Source: Tubulanus polymorphus
Taxonomy: Eukaryota; Nemertea; Palaeonemertea; Tubulaniformes; Tubulanidae
Direction: 5' to 3'
Assembly (NCBI RefSeq): GCF_964204645.1
Contig: NC_134026.1
Location: 6,448,001-6,512,000, forward strand
DNA: 64,000 nucleotides
The notes under the pieces: generated by a model
The model's input: only the letters and a program-made list of their open reading frames with translations
What the model was told of the DNA's origin: nothing
Databases searched by the model: none
Part shown: one piece after another, positions 45,401 through 59,746 of the stretch
Layout: every line of letters starts with the position of its first letter
How positions within the stretch are numbered: position 1 is the first letter of the stretch
Translations under genes and position numbers: made by a program

Positions 45401-47540
45401 GTATTGAACAAGGTATTCTATTTTACACGCGGGCGCTAGTCTATTTCAACTCAACTCGGGGAAAACAGTACTATGAACGTCCAGTTAATGAAGACAAGGC
45501 CAAGGTCACATGTGACGTCACAACTCACTCGTAATTTTTTATCCGGCAATACCCTGTACTAGCAACTTATACAAATATATAAATTAAAATTGGAAACTTC
45601 TTGATGTAAGATGTGCCCAATTATTCAAGTACGTATAGACCATTGAATATGTGTAATGGATACGCGTAGGTGTATTTGCCAGGCGCGGAAGCCATGGTTC
45701 AGCAGAAGTTACGTGCTTGACTGCGGGGATTTAAAAACTATTGTTTTCATGCAGCCATGGGAACGTCAGGAAACCGCTGTCAAGGGAGAGCCGAGCGAGA
45801 GCTCAATTTATTGAATATTATCTTCTATTTCGTTATTTGTCGTGCAATCATTGTGCATTTCGCGTGTTGCACGAACTTTTATCAAATATTCAAACCCTTT
45901 TCCTCATCATGAACTATTCTGAACACAACTGACAGAAACAGCTTCACAAAATTCATACTAATAAACCTCCTGATCTTACTGATTTTCGTAGTAAAGTGGC
46001 CTTTGTTTCCTCGTTGAGTATGGCGAGTAATTTCCTCCCGTAAACGATACTTTTAAGTAACTTTTTATGAGCTCGGTTTTTTACGCCGTTTAGAGGTTAC
46101 AAATTAAGACAGTTGTCAATTGCTTGTTAACAACAGTTCCTCGCGGTTTAATGAGCGTAAAATCTAGTAAACTACGGAACTGACTTTAGTTTAGTAACTT
46201 GAGATTTCTCTTTCACAAACAACAACATGTTAGAACCTAACGAACTGTGCACTTTCCTTGAATTAGTGCATCCTTTAGGTTTAGCCCGCGCCGAGCTTTA
46301 TTGAGGGATAGTTCTTTTTCACCGCGAAAAGGGGCAAATTCCTGTTGAAAATTGTCGGATCTTGTATAAGCCTATGATTTCATTTTCCAAAAAACGTGAA
46401 GCAAATTCTAAAAATATTGACCCGAATATTTTTCGACAATGACCTTATATAGAGCACCGACGATTTTTGGGGATTCGTTCGCTACCCCGGAACCTCCCCA
46501 TCGGCACGGGCCTGGATGGTAGCTTTTAAATTTGCGAATTGACTGCTGTACTACATATCTTAGGAATAATTTTTGAAATATTCGATGAGACTGAACTATT
46601 TGAACGAACGAATCGACCATATCTATGTCGCTATAACGTGACGTCACTGTGGTTCGCAAATGAACGGATGACGTTAATCGCATGTTGTATCTCGTAGTTT
46701 ATTTGTTCACTTATAGTTTTAATAGTCAAGAGAGTAATTAGTTAATGCAGAGGATGTGAAAGTTCACTGAGATTGAACTCTGATTCCAGAATTCACACGC
46801 AAAAACTGATTCTAACCGAATGGACACCGCAATAAACGAGTGTCACTGTCAGTGAATGTTGAATATTTAATGATTCAATAAACTACAGAATATCAATAAC
46901 TACATTAACACTAGAACTGGTGGAAGAACCTAACATCATGAGTTCTGCTTTAAGATTCATACCAATATACATGAAACAGTTGTTCAGCTAATCAACACGA
47001 AATTAATCTAGTCAAGCAAAAATGAAATTATCTTAATTCATTTATAGTTCTATTCTTTTACCATTATTTGTATCAAATGACTTAGTTTCACTTTTCAATA
47101 GAACTTTTATTAAAATTCAGAACACAAATCGGCAGTTCTAAGCTGAGCCTGATTTAAAAAAAAGTTAATTCACTTCCAATTTGAACTGGAGAGTTATTTT
47201 CTAACTCATACGTCACTGGGAATCGGTTTCTTGTGTGGCATTCAAAAAGAAAATAACCTTCAGTGGTAATTACTCAAATGCTGACGCGTTTGACGGTGAA
47301 TGTCAAGATGTAACGATATCATCCGTCAGAAAACTGTCATCATCGAGAAAATGCAGTTTCATAAAATATCCCGAATAGAGATTCCTGCGATTGGTCAAAC
47401 ACCGCTATTCGAAATATAAATCCTAGCAATTACACACATACCGTTACTTTAATCGAACATCGCCGAAATGATCGAAGATTACTTACAATATTGTGTCGTC
47501 GTGTTAAATCCGTTAAAGTTGTCCCCATAAGCTCAATTAA
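42474..47540. other. 5-kb stretch without a supportable gene
   Basis: Short ORFs only (for example 44988-45320 +, not ATG-initiated). A B-box-like TGCTGGGTTCGATTCC lies near 44730, probably a SINE remnant. No long repeats seen. Confidence 0.5.
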
Positions 47541-47559
47541 AACCGCGATGGTAAGAGTG

Positions 47560-47665
47560 AGACGGGTAGAGAGAGGGTTGAGAGAGAGAGAGAGCTATCG
47601 GTGCTCCGTGTGTTACACCTCGCTCTAACGCTATGTCGCTCTCTCTGTCTGTCTGTTGCTTCCAC
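47560..47665. repeat. GA microsatellite and nearby CTCTCTCTGTCTGTCTG run
   Basis: (GA)8-type run at about 47580-47596 and a (CT)/(CTGT) run at about 47638-47658 lie 45 bp apart in complementary orientation; they could pair. Confidence 0.7.
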
Positions 47666-47792
47666 TACTTCACTTCAATAGCGAATTATTATCATTTCCT
47701 CACAGCGCACGTGTTCCATAAACGCCTGTCGCCCTAAGTGCAATATATTTTCAATATAGTCTTTGCTGCGATATTTTACCGATATCGCGGTT

Positions 47793-48118
47793 CGGAGCAG
47801 CAACACTCGAAGTCATGAAACAAGACAGAAAAGTGACTGTTTCTGTGTCATGTTACGTAGCAACAACACGCGTTGTCTTGAAACATGCCAGAAAAATGTT
47901 TCTGTTTCATGTTACGGAGCAGCAACACGTGCGATCATGAAACGTACCAGGAATGTGTTTCTGTTTCATGTTTCGGAGCAGCAACACGCGCGATCATGAA
48001 ACATGCCAAAAAGTGTTTCTGTTTCACGTTTCGAAGCACCAACACACCTACGAGCATTCTCGTAGAACAAACACAGTTACGAAACAAGCCAAAGTGTTTC
48101 GGTTTCATGTTTCGTCTT
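47793..48118. repeat. ~59-bp minisatellite with internal CATGAAAC/GTTTCATG palindromes, 5 units
   Basis: Units start at 47793, 47856, 47915, 47974 and 48032 with CGGAGCAGCAACACG-like strings. Each contains ATCATGAAACATGCC and then GTGTTTCTGTTTCATGTTT, so each unit has a stem CATGAAAC/GTTTCATG. The fifth unit is longer and carries an extra TACGAGCATTCTCGTA palindrome. The overlapping frames (CFCFMFRSSNTR-type repeats) are array by-products in all three plus frames, with no start or splice support. Confidence 0.85.
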
Positions 48119-48119
48119 A

Positions 48120-51100
48120 CTGGTGTGCGGCTGTGTGCGCCATGCTTCAATTTACCATCGATACGAATTAATTTGTTTCCAGAAAAAAACGACCCGACGC
48201 GACATCAATTAACAATAATATTGGAATATGCAGACACAAATCATTATAACTTTTTCTCTCCAAAAGCGTATGGAAAATTCAAACAGTAAAATTGCTTCGG
48301 AGTCAGTAGTAAAAGTACATCTGATTTATCGCGTTTTTTAATGTTACACAACGCTTAACTATATCTCGATGCACCTGTCGGCGTGTCAATGCGTGAAGAA
48401 TATCCGAAATACTCGAGAACACCTGCTTAAAAACCACTTCAACAGCTGAAAATCGACACCTTGTAATTATGTGCTGCTCCTATCTTCTGATATTTAATAC
48501 GAATTGCTGAAATTACTTCTCAGTGACTTTTAAGCACTTAAAAAATAAAAAATTCTTGGGTCCAGTAACAGCATGATGTTAGTTATTGAAATAAAAAACG
48601 CCATGATTGATTAATTGACGAAAACCAGAAAAAATCTAATTAAGATTATTGATTAAAAGCAAATTAATGTAGGCCCTGAGCAGAGTTGTTACACCTGTGG
48701 CGAATCATTACAAAACGTGCTTCTAATGTAGGTAATCACCTAATAAGCCGATTTTATATATGTACAAGCAAAGCGTCGTCTCCTCGAATACTCGTAAATA
48801 ATGAGAAAACTCCTGTGTATGTTGTGAATACAGTCTGAATGTGACGTAGAATGATGGAAAATAAGTTCATCGAGTATAGATCGAGAGTGCTTGAGAGGGA
48901 AAATGAGGGAAGTCTCAATTTTACAAATTTTGTCTCAACTTACAATAACAGCGGATGTGAATGCATTCGTGATCAGTCACCACAAAGGTTGTAGTTAATG
49001 TAAGTCATATTGGGACACGAAATTATTACGCTAAGTAAATGTAGAATCCCCTTCGTAGAGATATATCCTTGAAATGAATTTTAAGCTAAAGGAAATATTT
49101 TGGATGTTTTTATCCTTAATGAGCAGGGAATCAAAAACGTCTTTACAACGTAGACTCAGAGTGATTCATCAATGATCTTTACGCTAAGCCATGTTGATAT
49201 GCCGTGTACAAATCTGATACCTAAACAACAAACAGTATATTTGGTAATATGTATAAGGTGTCATGCACCAGGAAAACAATATCAAAAACATATCTTGTGT
49301 CCACTGAGATCTATAGGTACCCATTTGTAATTCATATTCCCATGTTTATTGTCTAGGCGTGGTCACATTAGTTTCCAATATGCATTATAGTCTCTCTATT
49401 ATACCAAGCATTCTTTGATTCATCTATTTTTTAGTAGTCAACTCCACTTGACTTCTTTCACTACGAACCAGCTGTTTACAACGAAACGTCGAATATACAA
49501 TGCTCGCTAAATTCTATATCAATTCCGAACTGCAAGCTACTGTAAACATTGATTTCTGTACAAATTTCGAAATTGAATAAAATTGTTTTTTTTTACATAC
49601 AATCATTTCAATTAACTTTAAGACTCTATTCATATATGCATGTAGACGGTTTATGGGAAATGAAACACGATCGGAAGAATGAGAGAGCCTTTGAATTACC
49701 ATCTTTTTGAAATAGTACAGTCATACGTATTCCGATAACCCTCTACTTTTCGATAAAAGATAACTGCTTCCTGAATACCCCTATGACATCATCAAATTAG
49801 CTTATAGTGATTGGATATTTTCCCAGAATGTTTTCTGCGTGAGTCTACAGATCCGTTTGTTAGTAGACAATTTAATGATGTCGCGGTTTTAGATAGAAGG
49901 GTGTTTATCCTGGGATGTTTTTTTTCGAAATTGGAATAAATGGAATTCGAAAGTAAGGCAGACACAAGTAAGGCAGGTAATTAGTGTAGGATAATGTTTG
50001 TCTACCTTTGAAGTCGAAACGTAAATTATCTTACCATCATCTTTACTTTACCGTGTGACGACGTTCACAGATGACTAGTTCCTAGGGTGATTATACGCCG
50101 AGTAGAATACGACAGGAATCAGCAGTACTTAACGTCGAACTGAAATTGATTCTCCCAACCGTCAATCCTACCACGACCACACCATCACATCAGCAGCTCA
50201 GAACTCCCGGGGTCGACGACTTTTCAATAGCATCTTTCCAATTAAAAACCGCAAATTAATAGAATTCTTTCGGTTGATCAGAATCGCATAAGGCGAGCTG
50301 TATTCAGATGCGGTGACAGAGTAACTTCTTCATTCCGTATTCGGCAAACCGTGTTATTCAGTACAACAGCGACGCAGGATGCATAAAACCGCTCAAACCT
50401 CCACGAAATAAAACACGCGAATCCCAGTCGTTAGAGAACGAGACAGCTTCTGATGAAAAAAGGTGGAATGTCACCGTGTCGTCATATTAAAACCAGCGAT
50501 ATCAATATCGTAATCCCCGTCATCTGATGGCTGAATTCATGCATATTCAACTATGGTGGCGTTATGACAATGTCCGCGTTAAATCCCGCCGTACCAGGTC
50601 TGGTAACAACTGTCATTTAGATCATAACCACTGTTTCTATAACCGCCGTATACCGCAACGAATCCGAAACATCTGATGTTAGACATTAATACAACACGCA
50701 GACAATTTCACGTCAGCCCGCATTATCGTTATGGGACAATTAAACTTTCGTTAATAATTCAGCAACTAAAGATACATACATTGAAAATGTATCTTACCAG
50801 TCGAAAAAATTTTTAACTGAAATCCATGCGAAATTGTTGTTCCTTCATTTTTTCAGAATTCAAACAGAATTTAAAGTCAAATCGAAACTTGAAAATCAAC
50901 TTAGTACCTATCTAGCGAGAGACTACGCAATATTTCTAGTGGAGATACGTCCTTGGATTGTCTTTAGTCACTGTACCGAATCGATATAACTCCCAAAAAC
51001 CGAACCACACGTGCTGTCACTCAATACGCCCGACTCTTCACCAGCGCTATCGTCTGTAACAAGCTTCACTTATCGTCTGTAGCGACAACAGTCATTACCA

Positions 51101-52000
51101 GCAAAAACAACATAAAAGTCTTCAACGAAAGACCAGCCGTATATTGTATTTAATGAACTCACAGCTATCGTCGTTACAGCGATATCGGGTTTACATTTCA
51201 TATCAACAAACTAGATACCCGTATCACGTGTAAACAGAAAGTTACACGTTATAACCCAATTAGAGATTAAAATAGCCTTATATTTTACTAATGGAAATGA
51301 TGATTTAATGGACGCGAGGAGCTGATCGAGTTTATATTCTCCGTTACCATTGGTTCCCCGTGTTTATAAGGCAATCACTCATGACTTGTTTCTGTGCGGT
51401 TCATCAATCAGCCTGTATTCAATTAATGTATATGTGATATATTTAGCCAATTTTTGTTATAAAGGTGATTTTAAACTGTCCATTGTTTCTATCTGTGTCG
51501 CTAAACCAAGATCGACAATCGTCCTAATTCGCATTGATATGTAGGATATTGCGTTGGCGGAGCTCTGTTATTTATTCCAACGACTCGCTTTACGCTAATC
51601 AAATTATATGAACATATGAAATGATGTCCCCTAAAGATATGGAGACACCTACGCGTTATCAACCATCTATCGCCTACGCTGAATTAAAAACGGTTTGCAC
51701 TTGCAATCAATGCGTTCATCAAGAAATTGGGAATGAAATTTGAGCTTTCGTCTAAAATCACATCCAAATAAGGCTGGATTCAGTTCCATCGTTCCCAGTT
51801 CAGTTTGACTCTCGTGATTTGAAATTGGTTTATTTCAAATGTTTCAACCCTAAAGCCAGACATCAACCGAGAAGTGTGGAACTACGAACATCCGAGAACT
51901 GTGGGTCATTAAATCGATTTCAATTTTTTACATGCGCTCCATTTTGATACCGGAATGCACCGTACGGGCGTTACGTTATGGAGGACAACTGCATCTACGA
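48120..52000. other. Non-coding stretch
   Basis: No supportable genes. An IR-1 fragment at about 49076-49175 (AAGCTAAAGGAAATATTTTGG, ACGTAGACTCAGAGTGATTC) is the only repeat I can place. Confidence 0.5.
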
Positions 52001-52006
52001 ATATTA

Positions 52007-52218
<212 letters not shown>

Positions 52219-52219
52219 A

Positions 52220-54600
52220 CTAGCCTGCGGATATGGTGTTAGTGTAGATAAACAATTCGTAATTCGTATAATTCCTTGTGAGGTGGGGGTTCGTTGATCT
52301 GCATTTGTATGGTTCTCTTGGATAACGCGATGAACCCGACATACCCCTAAACCGCCATACACCTCATTAGAGAGAAACACTATTGAGAGTTGTTAATCTG
52401 CGAGTATTTGAACGCGGTGAGCGGCTGTGGCCAGGTAAACACTAGTCCAGTGCCCCGTAACGACATACTGCTACTGATTAACAGTAATGAAAGCTGATAT
52501 ATTGCTTCACTGATTACCATCATGTAGACATCACTTAATCACGTGTCTTGCGGCGAGATGTGACCTTGACATCGTGCCCAGTAACTGTGACGTAACAAAA
52601 GCATCTATCAGAGTTTTATAAAAATGACATGAAGCCGGGTTTTTTTGTCGTTTTACGCAGCGCCGTTTGAGGGGAGGATTTAAGACTACGTCTGGTGGTG
52701 ATCAATTATAGAGACTTTGGCCGGCACCCAAACCAGTCGAATTCGTGCGAGTGAAGAAGACTTGGTTATTTAGAGGAAGCTCCGATCAGAACTATTCAGA
52801 TTTGAGTCGGCTTTACTGGCTACAGAGTTGTGTTCTGTTCCGAGTCATCAGCAGCAACACGTGGGAACTAACTGCTCATACCGAATGGATGAATTACTTC
52901 TCAGACTAGGAGAAAATCTATCCGTTAAACGACGTCCTTCATGCTGAATAGTTGTGAATAATGTATTAGGGCAATGATCAGTAAATCACGGATATGTGAA
53001 ATTACTGGCCGATTATCGTAACCATTTCCACGAGATATTACATGTAAAATACAGCGCTTTAAACGACGCGTAGATTTTATCAGACGAATTTCAGCAATTC
53101 GGCGCCCGAAGGCTTTGAGAGAATGTCTTAAACGGCGTCTTCGCTTGCACCTCGCGGGATTGCGTTCAACCCCCAACTGGCTTGAAGATTAATTGTCTTG
53201 TCGCTGAGCGCGATTCGCCGATAGCGCGCAGGATCGGAATTACAGATTTCAAGACAAAGTAGAATTCACCGCAGAACCGCCAGTTTGATGAATAATTTTC
53301 ATTGCCGCATTTCTTTTTGTCGTAAAAAGAAATGAAATTTGGCCGGAACGCTGCGGCCAATTACAATCGGTTTTTTATAACTCGCTCAAACTCTTCTGAT
53401 AATCATGATGCAATCATTATCATCGATGTTACTTGACGTATTGGTTAAATATAAGAGTGAGAGTGTTCAGACAATCCGACGCTCCAACGCCGTCACACCC
53501 ACAGCATTCTGACACTCGAGCTCGTACTGTAAAACACTCAGACACCTACATTATTGAGACACACATACACCTACATCAATCAGGCACTCAGACCGCTAAA
53601 AAACTGTTAGACTATTCGGTGGTTATTTGATATTTGGCGGATAGAAGCCACAGGAGAAATACGAGATATGAATTGTATATTGTGACCAGGGAATATTACA
53701 TTTCATATCACACCATCAGTATCATCTCAATCATTGATCCGCGTTTTTTGCGTAGGAACAGATGGAAATCTATTTATCAACTTTCAGATTTGCAAATATT
53801 TACTGAAATATGGTATACCTTCTACAAAGAAACAAATTATTTTCTTCGATAAACCGTATGATCTTAAACATTTCAGCAATACATATCTACGTATATTAGA
53901 TGGCGGGTAGTAGGCTGTTTTGTATTTGATTTTGTAAGTCGTTTTGTTCTGTATATTTTGATACGATCACCTGGCGCCGGATTTATATCAATTTATGCAG
54001 ATTTAATCTACGTAAGGCTTACTTACGTATTAAACGTTCCGGATAGAAAATCCACTCGGCGAAACGTACTTCTAACGAAGGTGTTAATTCCGAGATAAAT
54101 CTCTACACAAAGTCCTTCTCTATAAACCTTCTTGATAATAGCCTACAATGCCGTTTAATGGCATCTAACTGTAGAACTTTCACGATTTATAGATCTTCCC
54201 AGGGATCTGATGCACTCAATCAGTCGCTTTACGATTCGGAGTTTATGAATCCACAAGTGATTCGTTGGTCATTTAATAGATCTGTGTTCAATTAATGAAG
54301 CGACGGCCATAACGAGTTGATTCTGTATACTGTGTTATTAGATAGTTATTAGATAAACCAGGTTTATTCGTATTGATATGTATACGTGACCGTGTTGGAT
54401 TTATTTCAACATATACTATACTCCCCATATTTGTATAAACTCTCCAGGACCTGCCTCTGCAGCTGCTAAATCTAAACGATATATTAACAACGTAGCCTAT
54501 CGGTGGTTTATTTCCCGCACAACCTGTGACAGCCTCTGGTGAAATACTGTTCAACAATATCATACTGAATAATATGAAATTCCACACGGAAGAATAAAAC
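52220..54600. other. Non-coding stretch
   Basis: No gene can be supported. A loosely repetitive ACACTCAGACAC / GAGACACACATACACC tract lies at about 53480-53600. Confidence 0.5.
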
Positions 54601-54605
54601 GAGAG

Positions 54606-54860
54606 TTCGAAATGTTTCCTGGGACAAATAATTTATTCGATGTTTGTATTTTGTATTTCATTTTGAAATCTCATTACAATTTCGATATAACATGCGAACA
54701 AAATAAGAATGAGATTGATAAGAATTAGTTTCGACTTAATCTTAGTAGTCATCTTCAGGAATGTGGAATATCAAATGCAGGTCATCTGCGAAGATGACTA
54801 TCAGGTTGTAGCTGAAACGTCGAATAAACTACTAGCTAAAGGAAACATTTATAGAATCTA
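54606..54860. repeat. IR-1 family element, divergent near-complete member
   Basis: Left arm CGAAATGTTTCCTGGGACAA and TTATTCGATG; core TTAGTAGTCATCTTCAGGAAT followed by its own inverse GCGAAGATGACTATC; right arm GAAACGTCGAATAAACTACT and AGCTAAAGGAAACATTT. It is longer than the 20.9-kb member owing to an internal insertion. Confidence 0.7.
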
Positions 54861-54864
54861 TTTA

Positions 54865-56185
54865 TGAAATTGTCTGAAAAAACGTTATCAATTAATACAG
54901 AATATTCTAAAATGTTTATGTATGTTTGCAGTTATAAAAATGAAACACGATGATCAGGTTCATTGTGTTTCAATATGAGAATGTTGGTATTGTCCGGTGA
55001 CACATGATCTGGGTCTTTCTTCGCTCGGCGCAATGTTTGAATCTGTGTTAAGTTGGTACGTGGACACGGCAAGTAGACAGTTATAGCTAACACAGCAAAT
55101 CTGATATCATACCCGGCAAATAATGCTACAAAAAATGAGGTGGCGTTGAAAACCTCTCAGACACGACTGGGAATTCTAAATAATTAATCCTCAACATAGC
55201 ACAATAAACCTTTATTTCGCCCTCGCGTGTCACGTGGGCGGCTCCGATAAAACTCTGAAAGCATCTATGTTTGTAAATAAACCTGATCCATTTCTAAAAG
55301 AGCGGATTCATCCGATTTTAACGACAAAAATGTTTTTAAAAAATTGTGATTTGCTTATCAAAAGAAGGTGCAGTCATCAACATTGTCAACTGACGCTTTA
55401 TCCCATATTCAGAAATAGAATATTAATTCAGGTTTTTTCTGATGTATATTTAGCCTCTCGTCAGTCATATTGTCATCAGCCTCCTACGCTTAGCAGTTTT
55501 TCATAAAATCCTGTTGCCGTTCTGATACCGTTCTCGTTCCGTTCTCGTACCGCCATTAGGTGATACACAAATAGAACACGTCGCATTATTGCTATCCCTC
55601 GATACTTGAGGAAGATATTGCTAGTATATATGTATGTCTCTACGCCGCGTTAATCGGACTCACGCGAAGATAACTGAATATCTCGTCCTTGCTGTTGCGT
55701 GATGATTTTATCAACTCGTATATATTGTGTATCAGATTCCGCACACTTGTAATATGATCTGTAGCTATTGAAGAGTACGTATTATAGGAGATAGTTTTAC
55801 GCAAATACGATAAGGCGCTGTATATTACCCCTGGCCAAGCGGACTAGTTCTATAGGTCTACTGGTTACAGCACGCTTGGCTTTGGTGCACGATACCCGGG
55901 TTAAAAACCCCAGTGAATCCATTAAACTACATATATATTGTCCTAATCCTTCCTAAATGCTCATCGTAAAATCTTCTCTATTTTTAAGAAAGCAGAAATT
56001 TCTCCTCGTAAACAAAAACATGTTTGTTTTGGTTGAGATCGTTATTGCGGATTCTTATTCTAGCGTGTTCCAAACACTTTGGTCAATCAGGCGATGTCTG
56101 GCGTCAACTTCCGGTTACAGGAAGTCGATCGAAACGACTGCAGCCGGTATCAGAATAGACCGTCAACACACTTCATAAACACGAC
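54865..56185. other. Non-coding, with a possible SINE head at ~55835-55915
   Basis: CTACTGGTTACAGCACGC then CCCGGGTTAAAAACCCC resembles a tRNA-derived A box/B box pair with a mutated B box. Otherwise no gene or array. Confidence 0.4.
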
Positions 56186-56189
56186 CAAA

Positions 56190-56400
56190 AACCAGCTTGC
56201 AACTAGCCTGACTTAGAAACCAGCCAACGCCAGCCGGCCAGAATCCAAAACCAGCCAAACTGAGAACCAGCCAGAAACAAGCCAGAGTGAAAATCACCCA
56301 ACGCCAGACAGCCTGAGAAACAAGTCAAGAAACCGGCCGGACTGAGATCTATCATTTGTAACCAGCTAGTCTCCACCGAAACACCAGTCATGTAGTTTAC
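56190..56400. repeat. Degenerate AACCAGCCA short tandem repeat
   Basis: About ten loosely spaced copies of (G)AAACCAGCC(A) with variants (AACGCCAGCCGGCC, GAGAACCAGCCAGAAACAAG). Period is roughly 10-20 bp, consistent with a decayed minisatellite. Confidence 0.7.
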
Positions 56401-56404
56401 TAAG

Positions 56405-59390
56405 AAACCATCGAAGTCGACTCGGGTATGTCGGATAACTTAGGACGACCCGCCTTTTGATTATGCAATTCAGTCTTGAAGTGTCGATCTGTCTTATTAC
56501 AAGATTAATCACTTTTCACAGACGATTATTGCTGAATGAAATTTCAACTCTGGGGATCGATATGACTTGATACCGCGTAATAAATCAGTCAAAATATCGA
56601 CAGATTCAGTCTCTGGATGGGAACAGTTCCCGATTAGTGGGAAAGGTGAATCGTTCGTCATTGAATTTACGAGGTAAACACTCAACAAGATTATCGTAAT
56701 TACGAGAAGAGAATATGAGGTTCTTGGCTAGGGAGAGGTCTCTTAATTACGGGCAGTAGAGGTTTCCAGGAAACTATTATCCACTAGAATTTGAGCTGCA
56801 TTAGTTTCGAGCTGGGAAATACAAATTTGCGCTTGAAATGGCTTTCGCGAACCGTGATAACAATGTATACACACTCGTCAGCGCAGGGACGCGATATTTA
56901 TTACAATAAACAGGTTGCTGCAATCGGGGAAACTTTTGAACCAGATTTTAGACATTCATTGCAGGTCTTCGCTTCGTGGAAAACGACGAGAAAAGAAAAC
57001 AATGTATTTAGCATAACATCAAATCTGCAATCAAATAAATAAGATGGATGATTCTACATTTCAATAGAAAGCGGAGGCTATGGTTTAATCGATCTGTTTC
57101 TTAAGTGTCATTGAGATTGACCCACAATATCAATTTAAACGACTTTGTTTATCTTTGAATTTTCAAATAAACTCTGAAGATAGGTGAAAGGATTTCTCCC
57201 GACAAATAAGAAAAGAAAAACAATAGCAGTTGTTTAAATTGATATTGTAGGTTTCTCTCAATGGTATTCATCAAGGCTGGAAATAGTCTCAAGTATTTAC
57301 AACCGTTTCTTGAAACTTGATTGTGAACCCCCGGAAAATGAAACTATAGTCTATAAAATCACTCCCACAATTCATTCAGTAATGCTTACGGGGGAGGGAT
57401 AGGCAGTAGTAGAGACTGCTGTTGTTTGCGTCTAGATTCGTTTCACAGTCGGTCACCCTCGACAAACCACGCACGCAACAACAACATTTATCACACGCTC
57501 ACTAGTATCCAAATTATCGGGAATCGCTGATGTAGGTTCATAAAAAAACGCTAGAAATCCGAGCCGCGTGGAGAGGTTTCACCTAACATAACAGTAGATC
57601 AGAAGTTCGTGTCAAATTATGCGATCGGAATTACCTGCTATCTCTTGACCGATAGTGGTTAGATGTAATTACTATGTTCGACAAGCGTGCAGCCTCTGTG
57701 ACGCTCGTACCTTTGAAAAATAGTTACCGGCAAAAGACCGATAATATTCTTCATCTGCGTCGCAGAATTTATCACCGCTTCTCGTTTACGCGATTGATAT
57801 GATGAATACTTGATAAGAACCGGTAAATCAGAGTGAAATTGTGGCCCGTTTCACAGGGTCACTTCAAGTTTATCATAGTTATACTACTGCTGCTAAGTAC
57901 GACATTAAGTCAACCACTGAATATATACTTAAAATCCGATACTAAGAACAAGATATAACAATGTGGTAGTAATATCTTACCTTCCAGAATCTAAAAGGGG
58001 CAAAAAATTCGAGTTGCTAATTGAATGCAGTTATCCTTGGAAATGTAGCTCTGGCAGCTCTTGCATTTACTAATAACGTATTGATTCTTAGTTCAATTTC
58101 AATGAACTTGATTAATCATCATATAGTACCATTCTTTTAGGTTCAGATCATAGATTTAGATATAAATATTTCGCGCTCTATTCATCATTTGTATGGGATT
58201 TTACACAATCTAGACAACACGGACTCTGAGTGTTTGATGAATGGTTCCTACTTATCACATTGTGAAACAATTAGTGCGTTATGATCAACAATGACATAAA
58301 ATAGAATAGCATGAATTTTTCAGTGAGTAGTTCCGTCGTTTGGTTCTACTGTTATCATGTGTATATATCATGCATCAAATAAATGAAAATTCTAATCTGA
58401 AATTTAACATAAAAATCCTGATTTGAATTCTAATTGACCAATGTTGACCTGCAGCCCTATATAGATTATGACTGACGCCAGCTGTCGTCTGCATATAGAA
58501 TGCATACACTTAGGACCGGTTTCAATTAGTTTGCCCGACCAAAATGAAATTCATCTATTAAGTTTTGACAGCCATACAACGTGTAACTGCGACCCGGCGT
58601 AAAATGTATCATTTTCAATTTCTGAATTAGCGCTAAATTCTTGTAGCTCAAGGAAACATTTCGGACTTTATTTTTTATTCACAGTGTGATATTTACTCCA
58701 TTAACGTCACAAGCAAACAGAGTATTTCATCAATGGTTATCTTACTAACGTATTCGATATCAATTAAGAATTATATTTTTTCTTCTATTGTATTCTTATG
58801 CATCTTAGAATAAACTATTTACTTCACCTAATCTACGAAATTTGTTACCTGTCTAGCTTTACTTATCCCGAGAATCAGTTGGCACTGCTGTAAGCGATGT
58901 CTTCTCTTTGGATACTGATATCCGATGTATCGGTTTTATACCGATCTTGAGCGTCCCGCGCACGAGTGAAACCTCTAACGGCAGAATGAGATCGGAAAAA
59001 ACTGCAAATAACCTTCAATCGAACGGTCGTCAGACAGCTTTTGAATCGAGTAAATTATTGTGTTTTCTTTGAACTAACTCATAAATTTGAGGTAAATACT
59101 AAAAAGAAAGATAAGCTTTTGACTAGGAATTACATAGATAATCCACAGACTTCAGTCCCACGTTATTTCGGTTAAAATTAATGTAAAATACATTGGAAAT
59201 AAATCAGCCGTAATCTAAAAGGTTTCGGGAGGTCTCCATTAACGTATTTATGCATTTGCTTAACGTGACATTATGTGATGGCAATCCGATATAAGAGAAT
59301 ATCTTATGTAAAATGCTGCCAGAACAAGTAATTAACATAATCGATGCATGTTTGATTTAAATATCGTATGCGATGTGAATTGTTTATTTG
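56405..59390. other. 3-kb non-coding stretch
   Basis: Only short ORFs. An IR-1 arm at about 58643-58740 (TGTAGCTCAAGGAAACATTT, CGGACTTTATTTTTTATTCA) and a weaker one near 58195-58245 are the recognisable repeats. Confidence 0.5.
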
Positions 59391-59746
59391 AGAAATGTTT
59401 TTCGTGTTAACAGTTTCAAATACGCGTTCAGTTGATTTGACGCTGAGGTTTTTTCTGTTTCTTATTGACAAATTGGAGAATCTGGCGGTGACAGGGTCGT
59501 GGAATAAATCGCAGCTATTCGGTTTCATCTTCGATTTGACGGTTCTTCTCTTTGACTGCTTTGTTCAGGGCTCTCACTAACACGCACGTGAACCGAAACT
59601 CGAGATTTGAAAGGCATCACAATCCGTGTTTGACGACTGGATCACGCAGTCTAGCCGATATCGCGTGACTCTCGCGTTATCCCCGGCGCTACAGTCGTCT
59701 CCAAATTCGAACAACATTTCAGTTGAAAACGCGCTGCCGTGCAGAA

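Noticed and set aside
47763-48289. Cys/Ser/Thr repeat proteins (CFCFMFRSSNTR)
   Set aside because: Minisatellite read in all three plus frames; no signal peptide or splice sites.
54288-54587. 99-aa minus ORF with a signal-peptide-like start
   Set aside because: The first codon is GTG, not ATG, and neither flank gives a convincing splice continuation.
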